Shown in pieces: positions 1 to 9,543 of a DNA stretch of 64,000 bases (positions within the stretch are counted from its first letter, which is position 1; each line of letters opens with the position of its first letter). The stretch spans positions 1-64,000 of the forward strand of contig CAMWSU010000003.1 in the NCBI GenBank assembly GCA_947176965.1, written 5' to 3'. This DNA comes from an uncultured Lachnospiraceae bacterium. Lineage in GTDB: Bacteria > Bacillota > Clostridia > Lachnospirales > Lachnospiraceae. The translations under genes and the position numbers were made by a program. The notes under the pieces are model-generated. The model did no database searches. It had not been told where the DNA came from and saw nothing but the letters and a program-made list of their open reading frames with translations.

Positions 1-1
1 A

Positions 2-898
2 AAGTATGTTCTGGAAGGACTGTCGCGCATTCCTGTGGAAGTGGATGTGGCAAGTGAATTCCGCTACCGTGACCCTATTCTGGAGGAAGGAGCCATGGTC
101 ATTGTCGTCAGCCAGTCGGGTGAGACGGCGGATACGCTGGCTGCGCTTCGGGAGTCCAAAAAGCGCGGATTTCCCGTGCTGGGTATTGTGAATGTCGTCG
201 GCAGCTCAATTGCACGGGAGGCGGACCGCGTCATGTATACATGGGCGGGACCTGAAATTGCCGTTGCGACGACAAAGGCATACAGCGCTCAGCTCATTGC
301 GTTTTATCTTTTAGCGTTAAAGTTTGCAAAGGTCAGAGAGCAGATCACGGAAAAAGAATTTCAGGCCATGTTGGAAGAATTGCAGAAGCTTCCGAATCAG
401 ATTGAACTGCTCTTAAATAATAAAGGAAAAATTCAAAAATTCGCCAATCGCTATGTGGCGGCAAGAGATGTCTTTTTTATCGGGAGGGGGATTGATTATG
501 CGATCTCGCTGGAGGGTTCCCTGAAATTAAAGGAGATTTCTTATGTACACTCCGAGGCATATGCCGCAGGAGAATTAAAGCATGGTACCATCTCGCTGAT
601 CGAGGAGGGAACGCTTGTGGCGGCTGTATCTACGCAGCCTGAGCTTTATCAAAAGACGATTTCGAATATGGTCGAAGTGAAAGCGCGCGGTGCGTTTGTG
701 CTTGCCGTGACAAACGAGGACAATCAGGAGATTGAGCGTGCGGCGGACTATGTGGTTTATATCCCGCGTACAAATCCTTATTTCGCAAATTCGCTTGCCA
801 TCATTCCGTTACAGCTGTTTGGTTATTATGTTTCGGTCGGCAAGGGCTGTGATGTGGATAAGCCGCGGAACTTAGCAAAGTCCGTGACGGTGGAATAA
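2..898 (+). CDS. glmS: Glutamine-fructose-6-phosphate aminotransferase (isomerizing), C-terminal part
   Basis: The reading frame is open from the window edge, so the N-terminal glutaminase domain lies outside. What remains is the tandem SIS (sugar isomerase) region. The first SIS domain has the phosphosugar-binding stretch VVSQSGETADT near residue 30 of the visible part. The second has GRGIDYAISLEGSLKLKEIS. The protein ends in the family's DxPRNLAKSVTVE tail, here DKPRNLAKSVTVE. The enzyme makes glucosamine-6-phosphate from fructose-6-phosphate and glutamine, the first committed step to UDP-GlcNAc for peptidoglycan. A terminator follows directly, so this is the end of its transcription unit. 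Assignment is firm from the motifs; only the 5' end is missing. Confidence 0.96.
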   Translation, partial: KYVLEGLSRIPVEVDVASEFRYRDPILEEGAMVIVVSQSGETADTLAALRESKKRGFPVLGIVNVVGSSIAREADRVMYTWAGPEIAVATTKAYSAQLIAFYLLALKFAKVREQITEKEFQAMLEELQKLPNQIELLLNNKGKIQKFANRYVAARDVFFIGRGIDYAISLEGSLKLKEISYVHSEAYAAGELKHGTISLIEEGTLVAAVSTQPELYQKTISNMVEVKARGAFVLAVTNEDNQEIERAADYVVYIPRTNPYFANSLAIIPLQLFGYYVSVGKGCDVDKPRNLAKSVTVE

Positions 899-912
899 AG
901 GGAATGTGAAAT

Positions 913-943
913 AAAGAGTTTCGCTTATTGCGGAACTCTTTTG
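913..943 (+). terminator. Intrinsic terminator after glmS
   Basis: AAAGAGTT-CGC pairs with GCG-AACTCTTT around a short TTATT loop and is followed by a T-rich stretch. It sits 15 bases after the glmS stop. Confidence 0.8.
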
Positions 944-1045
944 TTTCACAAAATGAATTTTTTTTTAACACATTTTGTTCACAATTTGGCGATATACTAA
1001 TCTCATCGACGGGGGAAAAGAAAATGAAGAGGAGAGGTTATGATG

Positions 1046-2710
1046 ATGTCAGAACAAAATAGTGGATTAGTAAATGAAAACGTAACAGGACAGCAGGATG
1101 GCGGCATCACTCCGACGAATGAGATGAGTGAAAGTGTGCAGCCGGCAGAGAATGTGACCGTTCAGGAAAGCGCACAGATGCAGGTGACGGAAAATATGAC
1201 TGCGCAGGAAAGCGCACAGATGCAGGCTGCAGGAAGCGTAAACGGACAGGGAACGCAGGTTCAGACAGCTATGAGCACGCCGGGGCAGCAAAATATGCAG
1301 GGTGCCTATGCGCCTGACCGGATCGGCTGTGCCTATACGACCAACGGACAATATGCACATTATCAGATGCACCAGGACGGGCCACAGGCATTTGATAAAA
1401 AAGCAGAGAAAGCGCAGAAAAAGGCGCAGAAAAAGCAGTTTAGGGAGGCGAAAAAGCAGGAGCGCAGGGCGAAGGGCGGGTATCCGCTCGGCATGCGGAT
1501 AGCGTCGGCGCTGTTATGCGGCGTGCTTTTTGCAGGAGCAGCGTACGGAACCTGCTACGGCATTGAGTATCTGACCGGAACAAAGCTTATCATAAACGGC
1601 AGCTCGGGCGGCACCACGCTGCAGGTCGCGCCGACGCAGAATGTGAACGGACAGTCGATTCCGACACAGGGAGAAGCGCAGACCGGGAATCTGATTGCGA
1701 CGGATACGGGTGCGGGAAATGCGGCGCAGGGGATGGACATCAGATCCGTGGCAAGAAGCGTGAAGCCGGCCGTCGTGAGCGTGACGAATTACTATACGCA
1801 GACCGTTCAATATTGGATGTATCAGTACGAGCAGGAGGGCGAGGGCGGCGGATCGGGTATCATTGTCGGACAAAATGACAGCGAGCTTTTGATCTGCACG
1901 AATTATCATGTGATCGAGCATGCACATGACCTGCAGGTTACCTTTATCGACGATACGACTGTGAACGCGGTCGTGAAGGGCACGGATGAGAGAAACGATC
2001 TGGCGGTGATCGCGATTCCGATAAAGGACATCAGCGAGGAGACCTTATCGAAGATTGCCATTGCAAGACTCGGCAATTCTGATCAGTTGGAGGTGGGCGA
2101 GGAGGTCATTGCGATCGGCAATGCGCTCGGTTACGGGCAGTCTGTGACAAACGGAATCATCAGTGCACTCGACAGGAAAATAGAGGATTATGAGAGTCTG
2201 ATGATCCAGACAAATGCTGCGATCAATCCGGGCAACTCGGGTGGTGCGCTCGTGAATGCGCGCGGTGAGGTCATCGGAATTCCGTCGGCAAAGATTGGAG
2301 GGTCTACCGTGGAGGGTATGGGTTACGCCATTCCGATTTCGGTTGCCGAGCCGATTTTGCGGGAACTGATGGAGCGCGAGACCAAGACGATGGTCAGCGA
2401 GCAGGATCAGGGATACCTCGGTGTACAGGTCACAGATGTGGATGAGCAGGGCGTACAGCTTTATAATATGCCGATGGGGGTCTATATCTATGAGGTATAT
2501 GATGGGTATGCAGCGGATCAGGCGGGGTTACGGCGCGGCGATATCATCACCGGTTTGAATGGCACGAGGATTGAAAGCAAGGAACAGCTTATAAACGAAT
2601 TGAAATATTATTCGATTGGGACAACGGTCACGCTGACGGTATGCAGGATTGTGAATAATTATGAGATAGAAGAAGTCCCGGTTGTACTTGGAAAGCCGTA
2701 TGAGGAATAA
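1046..2710 (+). CDS. Membrane-anchored HtrA/DegP-type serine protease with PDZ domain
   Basis: Three consecutive ATG codons start at 1040. GGAGAGG at 1031-1037 is best spaced for the third (1046), so that start is chosen. Residues 1-100 are a low-complexity Q/E/N-rich segment with a repeated QESAQMQ unit. A strongly basic stretch follows (about 115-145), then one membrane segment (about 149-171). This gives a cytoplasmic N-terminus and an extracytoplasmic protease. The trypsin-like domain shows the triad His288 (NYHVIEH), Asp318 (RNDLAV) and Ser398 (NPGNSGGALV). A C-terminal PDZ domain (about 430-540) contains YAADQAGLRRGDIITGLNG. Proteins of this type degrade misfolded envelope proteins. It is monocistronic as far as can be seen. 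Confidence 0.93.
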   Translation: MSEQNSGLVNENVTGQQDGGITPTNEMSESVQPAENVTVQESAQMQVTENMTAQESAQMQAAGSVNGQGTQVQTAMSTPGQQNMQGAYAPDRIGCAYTTNGQYAHYQMHQDGPQAFDKKAEKAQKKAQKKQFREAKKQERRAKGGYPLGMRIASALLCGVLFAGAAYGTCYGIEYLTGTKLIINGSSGGTTLQVAPTQNVNGQSIPTQGEAQTGNLIATDTGAGNAAQGMDIRSVARSVKPAVVSVTNYYTQTVQYWMYQYEQEGEGGGSGIIVGQNDSELLICTNYHVIEHAHDLQVTFIDDTTVNAVVKGTDERNDLAVIAIPIKDISEETLSKIAIARLGNSDQLEVGEEVIAIGNALGYGQSVTNGIISALDRKIEDYESLMIQTNAAINPGNSGGALVNARGEVIGIPSAKIGGSTVEGMGYAIPISVAEPILRELMERETKTMVSEQDQGYLGVQVTDVDEQGVQLYNMPMGVYIYEVYDGYAADQAGLRRGDIITGLNGTRIESKEQLINELKYYSIGTTVTLTVCRIVNNYEIEEVPVVLGKPYEE

Positions 2711-2745
2711 AAAAGAGTGCGGAAATTCCTATAAGAGGAATGAGC

Positions 2746-2783
2746 AGGGCTGAAGGCTTTTTGATGAGCTTCCAGCCCTTGTT
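2746..2783 (+). terminator. Intrinsic terminator after the HtrA-type gene
   Basis: AGGGCTG-AAGGC pairs with GCTTCCAGCCCT and is followed by TGTTTTGT. A smaller hairpin (ATTCCT/AGGAAT, 2725-2741) precedes it. The remaining bases up to 2964 show no convincing gene. Confidence 0.6.
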
Positions 2784-2964
2784 TTGTCATAGTATTGAGC
2801 GATGCGTGATTATATTTTCATGTCCACGTCTTGTTGTCTATCAGCAGAAGCGGGGATACCCGCCTGCAAAAGCATGGCCGTTAGACGGTCATTGCCCTCC
2901 CGTGCCTCTTATGGCTATGATGGAAAGTTTGCTATATCAGAACCCTGCTGCCCCAAATAACAAT

Positions 2965-3981
2965 CTAATTTGTCCCCTGTAATTTACATATTTCTCTATG
3001 TGCCCATTCCACAGTTTCGCTATCATAGTCATTAAAATCTGACGCCAGTGTGTTTATGATGAGCTGCCATGCTTCGATTGCCTCGGTTTTTCTTCCCAAC
3101 TTTGTGTAAAGAAAAGCAAGCGAAAAAACTGCATCAAGATATCTGGGCGGAGTGGCTGTCTGAAACGCATTCTGAAAGCACTTTATCGCCCGATCGTATT
3201 CATTGATCCGATTGAATCTTTCCCCTACCTCGTACTGTCCCATACTGTCATTCTCGGATACAGTATTCCATATCGCTTTTGCATGATCAATATTTCCTCT
3301 TGCCAGCTCAAGGTCACCCAAATATACCTGACGCAGATATTCTTTACCATGATCAAGCTGCATCAGGTGAATATATTCTTCTGCTCTTTCAAAATATCTC
3401 TGGCGGATCATCGCTTCAATAAGACAAAACATAAGTTTGAGATTTTGAGGGAATTTTTTTGCATAGGGTTCACATACGCGAATAAACCAATCGTCGTCAC
3501 TGTGAGCCTTATAAACTCCCCCACCGCGCACCTGACGATACAAATGAAATATTTCCTCATCAAGCGGAGAATGTTCCATTGCCCTTTCCAACATTCTTCC
3601 CGCCTCCAGCAAATCGTCATTTGTTTTCGTTAAATGTAAGCGGGCATATAATTTCAAAACGCGGACATTATCCGGATCATCCTGCAAAGAAGCCGCCAGG
3701 ATTCGCTTTGCGTAGAGGTAACTCTGTTCAGACAACCCATATGCTAAACTCTCCTCAATGCGCTTCAACTCATCCTCATGATCTACAGAAAACAGATCGT
3801 CGATTCGGACCCCAAAGAAATCCGCAATTTTCGGCAGTAGGGTAATATCCGGCATGGTTGTCCCTGTCTCCCATTTACTAACCGCCTGAAATGAAATGCC
3901 TAAATATTCGGCAACGTCCTCCTGCGTTATTTTACTGTCCATTCGCAGCTTTTTGATCGCACTTCCTATATCCATATTCAT
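2965..3981 (-). CDS. XRE-family transcriptional regulator with TPR-like C-terminal region
   Basis: Residues 1-65 form a Cro/C1-type helix-turn-helix (IGSAIKKLRMDSKITQEDVAEYLGISFQAVSKWE). The remaining 270 residues are helical with TPR-like repeats (for example AIKCFQNAFQTATPPRYLDA and FSLAFLYTKLGRKTEAIEAW). This architecture is common in Firmicutes regulators that respond to peptides or cell state. GGGAGGG lies 8 bases upstream of the first ATG, and a good sigma-A promoter (TTGAAA-17-TATAAT) lies upstream. Target genes are unknown; the gene is divergent from the nucleotidyltransferase-HAD pair and could control it. Confidence 0.88.
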   Translation of the reverse strand: MNMDIGSAIKKLRMDSKITQEDVAEYLGISFQAVSKWETGTTMPDITLLPKIADFFGVRIDDLFSVDHEDELKRIEESLAYGLSEQSYLYAKRILAASLQDDPDNVRVLKLYARLHLTKTNDDLLEAGRMLERAMEHSPLDEEIFHLYRQVRGGGVYKAHSDDDWFIRVCEPYAKKFPQNLKLMFCLIEAMIRQRYFERAEEYIHLMQLDHGKEYLRQVYLGDLELARGNIDHAKAIWNTVSENDSMGQYEVGERFNRINEYDRAIKCFQNAFQTATPPRYLDAVFSLAFLYTKLGRKTEAIEAWQLIINTLASDFNDYDSETVEWAHREICKLQGTN

Positions 3982-4399
3982 ATTTTGATCCCTCCCATAC
4001 TTAACATGTCTGTCATCGATGTCAGCTGATAAACAGATTATATGTTACATGGTATATCGTTTCAATAACTGTGCATTCTAGATGACTCAACCGATAAGCG
4101 AATTACGTTACTATGATAAAATGGATACCATTTTGCTGTTTGACAGATGGGTGATTCTTTATATCATGTGCGAAAATCAATCGTATAATGATGGTTCTAT
4201 CTTGGTTCCTTTTCAAGATAATGAATGGTCCAAAAAAGCTACGGCAATTTCACGAAAGCGCCTTGCAACAAACTTTTTGTGTATGTATAATGTCGATAGA
4301 TATTATACCCTCCATTTCACCGTATAAGGTTTGAAGTTCCTTGAAGATAAGGAAATTCAAGATTTTTCATCTTCAAATTCCAATATAAGGGGAAATGTT
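3982..4399. other. 418-bp divergent intergenic region
   Basis: It holds the minus-strand promoter at 4037-4065. A small open frame (4082-4327) starts without a Shine-Dalgarno site and has no recognisable features, so it is not called as a gene. No RNA gene or repeat was recognised. Confidence 0.5.
4037..4065 (-). promoter_or_regulatory. Sigma-A-type promoter of the XRE-TPR gene
   Basis: On the minus strand: TTGAAA (4060-4065), a 17-bp spacer and TATAAT (4037-4042). It matches 5/6 and 6/6 of consensus and points at the regulator gene. Confidence 0.7.
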
Positions 4400-5188
4400 A
4401 TGAATCTGTTAGAAAATATAATCCAACGCTTTGTCGAGCAGAGTCGGGCAATTCTAGGCGATCGTTTAGTGGGAATTTATCTTCATGGCTCTGCAGTAAT
4501 GGGATGTTTTAATGAAAAAAAGAGCGATATCGATTTATTGATCGTCGTAAATACGGTGATTCCGAATGACATCAAGCGCAAATACATGGATATGGTTGTG
4601 GAACTAAATACATTCGCGCCGAAAAAGGGGATAGAACTCAGCATCGTCAGAAAAGATGTATGTAAACCCTTTGTTTACCCCACACCTTTTGAATTACACT
4701 TCTCTGTTGCACATTTAGACTGGTACAAAACAAATCCATCCGATTATATTGACAAGATGAACGGAACCGATAAAGATTTGGCGGTACATTTTACGATCAT
4801 CTATCACCGGGGAAAATGTCTTTATGGAAAAGAGATTGAAGACGTTTTTGAAAAGGTCGGCGAAGAGTTTTATTTTGACAGTATTTGGAATGACATTCAG
4901 GATGCGAAAGAAGAAATCATGTCCAATCCCATGTATACCATTCTAAATTTGTGCCGCGTATTGGTATACAAAAGGGACGGGCTTATTTTGTCAAAAGAGG
5001 AAGGCGGGAAATGGGGAATAGACAATGTTCCTAAGAAATATCACCGCTTGATTTTGTGCGCTTTAGATGAATACCGATCCGACAAACCGGCAAGCTGGGA
5101 TGAGACTTGTGCATATGATTATGCTGCATATATGCTCGATCGGATCAAGAATGAACCTTTTTTGGGAGAGAAAGCCAAAGGTCAATAG
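4400..5188 (+). CDS. Aminoglycoside nucleotidyltransferase-like protein (ANT(3'')/ANT(9), AadA family)
   Basis: The start at 4400 follows AAGGGG (4387-4392 region) at suitable spacing and gives 262 residues, the usual length of AadA proteins. Near residue 30 is the nucleotidyltransferase signature GIYLHGSAVMGCF followed by KKSDIDLLIVV, with the GS motif and DxD pair that bind Mg-ATP. The C-terminal half fits the helical domain of adenylyltransferases, with LNLCRVLVYK. Family members adenylylate streptomycin and/or spectinomycin. Whether this chromosomal version confers resistance cannot be judged from sequence; many gut Firmicutes carry distant homologues of unknown substrate. A HAD hydrolase follows 88 bases downstream. 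Confidence 0.8.
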   Translation: MNLLENIIQRFVEQSRAILGDRLVGIYLHGSAVMGCFNEKKSDIDLLIVVNTVIPNDIKRKYMDMVVELNTFAPKKGIELSIVRKDVCKPFVYPTPFELHFSVAHLDWYKTNPSDYIDKMNGTDKDLAVHFTIIYHRGKCLYGKEIEDVFEKVGEEFYFDSIWNDIQDAKEEIMSNPMYTILNLCRVLVYKRDGLILSKEEGGKWGIDNVPKKYHRLILCALDEYRSDKPASWDETCAYDYAAYMLDRIKNEPFLGEKAKGQ

Positions 5189-5276
5189 AATCTCATCACG
5201 AACAGCACGTTTGATTTTATATTTATTATTGAATGTAAAATTATAGGAAAATGGGAATTTGAAGGGGGGAGTTTGA

Positions 5277-6014
5277 ATGAAATATCCTAAAATGATTCTA
5301 TTTGACTACGGACATACTCTTTTGTATGAGCCCGGTTGGGATCCTGTCAGAGGAAATACGGAACTGCTGAAATATGCTACAAAGAATCCGAATCATTGCA
5401 CCCTTGAGGATGTCAGAAAAGGTGTGGAACTCATTTTCGGAAAACATATCGAAAGCGTCAGAAAAATGGGTTATGAGATTTCCGGTCAAGTTGGCGACAA
5501 AGTATTGTATGAGTATCTTGGGATTGAGTTTTCGCTGACACCTCTTGAGATGGAAACTGTTTTTTGGAACGGTGCTTCTATGGGCGCAATGATGCCAGAC
5601 GCTGATAAAGTAATTGATTATATGAATAAAAACGGCATAAGAAGCGGCGTGATCAGCAATCTTCTGTGGTCGGGAGCCGCGCTGACGGAACGTCTTAACC
5701 GATTATTACCGGACAATCGATTTGAGTTTGTTATGACTTCCAGTGATTATTTTATGAGAAAGCCCAACCGCATTCTGTTTGATATTGCCTTACAAAAAGC
5801 CGGAGTTTCGGCAGATGAAGTATGGTATTGCGGGGATAACCCGCAGGCGGATATAGAAGGAGCATCACAGGTCGGCATTTATCCCGTTTGGTATGATAAT
5901 GACACGGATAAAGACGATAAAGACTGGTCAAATGAACAGCTGCCACAGTGCGAACACCTGCATATCCATGAATGGACGGAAATGATAGATTTATTAGAAA
6001 GAATCAAATCGTAA
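5277..6014 (+). CDS. HAD-superfamily hydrolase
   Basis: The 245-residue protein has HAD motif I as FDYGHTLL (residues 9-16), motif II as GVISNLLWSG, a lysine region RKPNRILFD and motif IV as YCGDNPQADIEGA. The second aspartate of the usual DxD motif I is replaced by glycine (DYG). This is seen in several Firmicutes HAD groups and leaves the usual general acid missing. A phosphatase on a small phosphorylated metabolite is likely, but no substrate can be named. The start is supported by GGGGGGAG about 6 bases upstream. It may be co-transcribed with the nucleotidyltransferase gene. Confidence 0.85.
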   Translation: MKYPKMILFDYGHTLLYEPGWDPVRGNTELLKYATKNPNHCTLEDVRKGVELIFGKHIESVRKMGYEISGQVGDKVLYEYLGIEFSLTPLEMETVFWNGASMGAMMPDADKVIDYMNKNGIRSGVISNLLWSGAALTERLNRLLPDNRFEFVMTSSDYFMRKPNRILFDIALQKAGVSADEVWYCGDNPQADIEGASQVGIYPVWYDNDTDKDDKDWSNEQLPQCEHLHIHEWTEMIDLLERIKS

Positions 6015-6083
6015 TTCTCACTGATGGCAATATTGAGGCAATCCTCTTATTTCAACTCATAGGGGAAAAAAGGAGGATGGAGG

Positions 6084-7384
6084 ATGGAAAAGAGATGGGG
6101 CAGAAATAAACAGTGCTTTTTTATGGTATTGCTTTGTTTACTTCTCGCGGGCTGCGGGCGTGCGGATGACGGAAAGGATACAGCGGACGAAACACAGTCC
6201 GCCGTATTGTCGTCCGATGAAAATGAGGAAGTGATACCGGTCTATTCCGAAGCGGACGACAGGGCGGCGGCAGAGTATTTGAAGGAACAATATGGTATTT
6301 TGCCGGACGGAAATGTGCCGAAGGTCATCTTGGACAGTGATATGGCCTATTTCGGAGATGATGCTATGTGCCTTTGTATTTTGGTGGAGGCGGATCAGTT
6401 GGGACTGATTGATTTGCTTGGTGTTACGATCACGGGAGGCAATTCCTTTGTATCGGTCGGGACAAACTCTGCGCTCAACCAGTTGGAGTACTTTGGGAGA
6501 GAGGATATTCCTGTTTATATGGGGACGGATGTTCCGCTATTCGGTTTTCGGGATTTGGAGGAACAGGAACAGATTGTCGGAAGCATTGACCGCTGGGGGG
6601 GATGTGGCATCTTGACAGCTATGTCGCGCCAGAGAACTATCATGATCTGGGATCCTATTATGAAAGAAAATGGGGGTATTCTCAGACTGAGCCGCAGGCA
6701 CAGAGTGCGGTTGATTTTATGATAGAGCAGGTAAAGCGCTATCCCGGGGAGGTCACGATCTTGTCGGTCGGAGCGGCAACGAACATCGCAATGGCATGTC
6801 AGCAGGATGATTGTTTTGCGGAAAATACCGCAGGTATTCTCTATATGGGAACGATCGTGAACGGGGAGGGCAGCCATACACCTTATGCCGATTTCAATGT
6901 TTTTTATGATGCAGAAGCATTCAGCGTCTGCTTAAACAGCGGCTTTCCTGCGCAGACCATTGTTCCCCACGATGCAGCACGCTCGGTGATGCTGAACAAA
7001 GCGGTCTTTGATTTAATGTATGCTAAGGGGCGTACCTATATTTCGAAGATGTGGCTGGATGACCAATACAGCCTTTATCGGCGCTCGCCCAACCGGACAG
7101 CGGGGTGTACGGATGCGGCTGTAGCCGTCATTTTGCTGAATCAAGCCATTGCACGGACAAAAGAAGAACGATATGTTGCGATCAATACGGATGTATCATC
7201 TGCAGAATATGGCAGAACCCTGACATGGAAGGAGCAGCCTGCAGACACCGAGGTTGCCTTTGCAACATTCATAATGGAGGTGGACACGGGGGTATACTGG
7301 GATTTTGTAACAGACCTCATTTGCCATATGCAATCCCCTACTGCAGAGAACTATTCCTATTATGCGGAAAATAACGGATTGTAA
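6084..7384 (+). pseudogene. Nucleoside-hydrolase-like lipoprotein, frameshifted at a G7 tract
   Basis: Two frames together encode one protein of about 433 residues. The first (6084-6722) begins with a lipoprotein signal peptide ending LLLAGC. It continues with the IunH-type metal-binding signature VILDSDMAYFGDDAMC near residues 80-95, which resembles the family's DxDxxxDD loop. The homologous sequence then moves to another frame (from about 6595 to 7384) with ATNIAMA, ADFNVFYDAEAF and VPHDAAR. The shift falls at seven Gs (6595-6601). One extra G, or two fewer, restores a single frame. Family members hydrolyse nucleosides to base and ribose; a lipoprotein form would act outside the membrane. 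The break could be a sequencing error, a real null mutation or slippage-based variation. Confidence 0.78.
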
Positions 7385-7500
7385 GCGGTCATGATTCTTC
7401 ACACGGGATGGACGTTGATTAGTGCATAGTTTTTTTGCAAGAAATACCAGTCGTTTTATAAAATCTTCACTTGTTCGGAGAGAAGATATGTTTTATACTG

Positions 7501-7540
7501 TATGTGGCGGTGAAGCATGCTTTGCCGCCACATAGTCGTT
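7501..7540 (+). terminator. Hairpin after the nucleoside hydrolase
   Basis: TATGTGGCGG (7501-7510) is perfectly complementary to CCGCCACATA (7525-7534). The loop itself contains AAGCATGCTT. TCGTTTT follows, so it probably terminates transcription ahead of clpX. Confidence 0.65.
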
Positions 7541-7673
7541 TTAACAACCTATATGAAGTTTCTCAATCCTAGGAGAATTGAAAAAGAATGCAAAGCATTC
7601 TTATACATTCTTATGCATTCCTTGCAATTCTTCGATAGATTGCGAAGTAATTTTTTTAACGGGGAGTGGAAGG

Positions 7674-9452
7674 ATGTCTGATAGTAATAATCATAACAAT
7701 GAGTATGAAGACGTGTGCATGATGTGCAGGAGGCCGGAGAGCAAAGCGGGACGGATGTTTCATCTGCCGAACCATATTTGCATTTGCGATGATTGCATGC
7801 ACAGTACCATGGACGCGGTCTCGGAAATGGAAAAACAGGGGTTATTGAATGCGGATATGATGAATCAGTTGAATAATCCTTATTTTGCTTCTTTCATGCT
7901 GGATGCCATGAGCGCCAAAGCGATGGAAGAGGATACATCAAAAAAGAATGAAGCAAAGGAAAACATGAACGGTCAGGAGTCAGTGCGGCTCAGTGTGGGA
8001 CAGGAAGGTTCGGGGAAGAGACACACGGAAGATGACGGTACCGGCAGGGATGCCGTGGCTGCGGACCGCGAGACGGAAAGCGCTGTGTCAGAAGATACCG
8101 CTGCGGCAGAACAGAAGGGATCTCCGGAAAAGAATACCGGAACAGAAAATACGCACAAATCAAATAAGAATATAAGTTCTGATAATATTGATTTCGGAAA
8201 AAACATGAATGGACGTGGTTTTTTCCCGAATATTCAGTTTGTGAATCTTTCCGATCTGCAGGGGGAAGGCATACCGTTCCGCCAAAAGGTCAAAAAAAGA
8301 AAGAAGTCGGAGAAGGCGGAACCGGTCTTAAACTTAAAAGATATTCCGGCACCGCATAAGATCCGTGAGAAGCTGGATGAATATGTTGTCGGTCAGGATC
8401 AGGCAAAGAAGATCATTTCCGTAGCGGTATATAATCATTACAAGCGGGTTGCGACAAATACCATGGACGACATTGAGATTGAGAAGTCGAACATATTAAT
8501 GATCGGGCCGACCGGCTGCGGAAAGACATATTTGGTAAAGACGCTCGCGCGGCTCTTGGATGTACCGCTTGCCATTGCCGATGCGACCTCGCTGACGGAG
8601 GCGGGGTATATCGGGGACGATATTGAGAGCGTGATCTCCAAGCTTTTAGCGGCTGCCGATAATGACGTGGACAGGGCGGAGCGGGGTATCGTATTTATTG
8701 ACGAGATCGATAAGATCGCAAAGAAAAAAGAAACGACCTCGCGTGATGTCAGCGGCGAGTCGGTACAGCAGGGAATGTTAAAGCTCTTAGAGGGCGCGGA
8801 GGTTGAAGTGCCTGTCGGCGCGAACAGCAAAAATGCGATGGTGCCGCTTGCGACGGTGAACACCCGCAATATCCTGTTTATTTGCGGCGGAGCATTCCCG
8901 GACTTAGAGGAGATCATTAAACAGCGCCTAAGGAAACAGACTTCCATTGGCTTTGCGGCGGAGTTAAAGGATAAGTATGATAAGGAACGGGAGCTTTTGG
9001 AAAAGGTGACCGTGGAGGATTTAAGGCAGTTTGGTCTGATTCCGGAATTTATCGGACGTATGCCCATCTTGTGTACACTCAAAGGACTGAATAAGGAAGA
9101 TATGATCCAGATCTTAAGCGAGCCGAAGAATGCGGTTTTGAAGCAGTACCAACGGCTTTTGGAACTGGATGAGGTAAAACTGGAGTTTGACCAAAGCGCG
9201 TTAGAGGCGATCGCAGATAAGGCGATGGAGCGGGATACCGGCGCGCGTGCGCTTCGTGCGATCATTGAGGAGTTTATGCTCGATATTATGTACGAGGTTC
9301 CCAAGGACGATAATATCGGCCGTGTGGTCATTACCCGTGATTATATTGAGGGGAAAGCAAGCCCGATTGTGGAGATTAGAAGCAGCATGCCGACAGCGTT
9401 GCTGCCACCGCCCAGACAGGCCGCGGAAATTCCAAGCGCCGCAGGGCAATAA
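7674..9452 (+). CDS. clpX: ClpX-type AAA+ unfoldase with extended linker
   Basis: The start at 7674 follows GGAGTGGAAGG. An upstream in-frame ATG (7578) lies in hairpin-rich sequence and is not favoured. The N-terminal zinc-binding domain has Cys15-x2-Cys18 and Cys38-x2-Cys41. A charged, low-complexity linker of about 150 residues (about 80-215) follows; canonical ClpX is only about 420 residues, against 592 here. The AAA+ module has Walker A GPTGCGKT (278-285), Walker B VFIDEIDK (Asp343, Glu344) and the ClpP-docking loop SIGFAAE. The RDVSGESVQQGMLKLLEG pore-proximal segment is conserved. It is predicted to unfold substrates and feed ClpP. No clpP or tig is adjacent, so this could be a second, specialised ClpX. 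Confidence 0.9.
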   Translation: MSDSNNHNNEYEDVCMMCRRPESKAGRMFHLPNHICICDDCMHSTMDAVSEMEKQGLLNADMMNQLNNPYFASFMLDAMSAKAMEEDTSKKNEAKENMNGQESVRLSVGQEGSGKRHTEDDGTGRDAVAADRETESAVSEDTAAAEQKGSPEKNTGTENTHKSNKNISSDNIDFGKNMNGRGFFPNIQFVNLSDLQGEGIPFRQKVKKRKKSEKAEPVLNLKDIPAPHKIREKLDEYVVGQDQAKKIISVAVYNHYKRVATNTMDDIEIEKSNILMIGPTGCGKTYLVKTLARLLDVPLAIADATSLTEAGYIGDDIESVISKLLAAADNDVDRAERGIVFIDEIDKIAKKKETTSRDVSGESVQQGMLKLLEGAEVEVPVGANSKNAMVPLATVNTRNILFICGGAFPDLEEIIKQRLRKQTSIGFAAELKDKYDKERELLEKVTVEDLRQFGLIPEFIGRMPILCTLKGLNKEDMIQILSEPKNAVLKQYQRLLELDEVKLEFDQSALEAIADKAMERDTGARALRAIIEEFMLDIMYEVPKDDNIGRVVITRDYIEGKASPIVEIRSSMPTALLPPPRQAAEIPSAAGQ

Positions 9453-9455
9453 AAT

Positions 9456-9494
9456 ATGAGCGGAGCTCATTTTTCAGAATTGCTTGCGCAATTC
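9456..9494 (+). terminator. Double hairpin after clpX
   Basis: ATGAGC/GCTCAT (9456-9470) followed by TTTT, then GAATTGC/GCAATTC (9477-9494). A related AAGAATGC/GCATTCTT hairpin lies upstream of clpX near 7584-7602. Confidence 0.5.
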
Positions 9495-9543
9495 TTCCGG
9501 ATTGAGTAAGTCTTTAGTTTATTTTATATAAGAGGATAAGATT

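Noticed and set aside
2740..2982. 80-codon open frame after the HtrA-type gene
   Set aside because: Includes the terminator hairpin and overlaps the end of the opposite gene; no coding signal.
4082..4327. 81-codon open frame between the XRE-TPR and nucleotidyltransferase genes
   Set aside because: No Shine-Dalgarno, no motif, overlaps promoter-type AT-rich DNA; probably chance.
8438..9331. 297-codon open frame antisense to clpX
   Set aside because: It lies opposite the conserved AAA+ domain, is Ser-rich and lacks any ribosome site; a shadow of clpX codon use.
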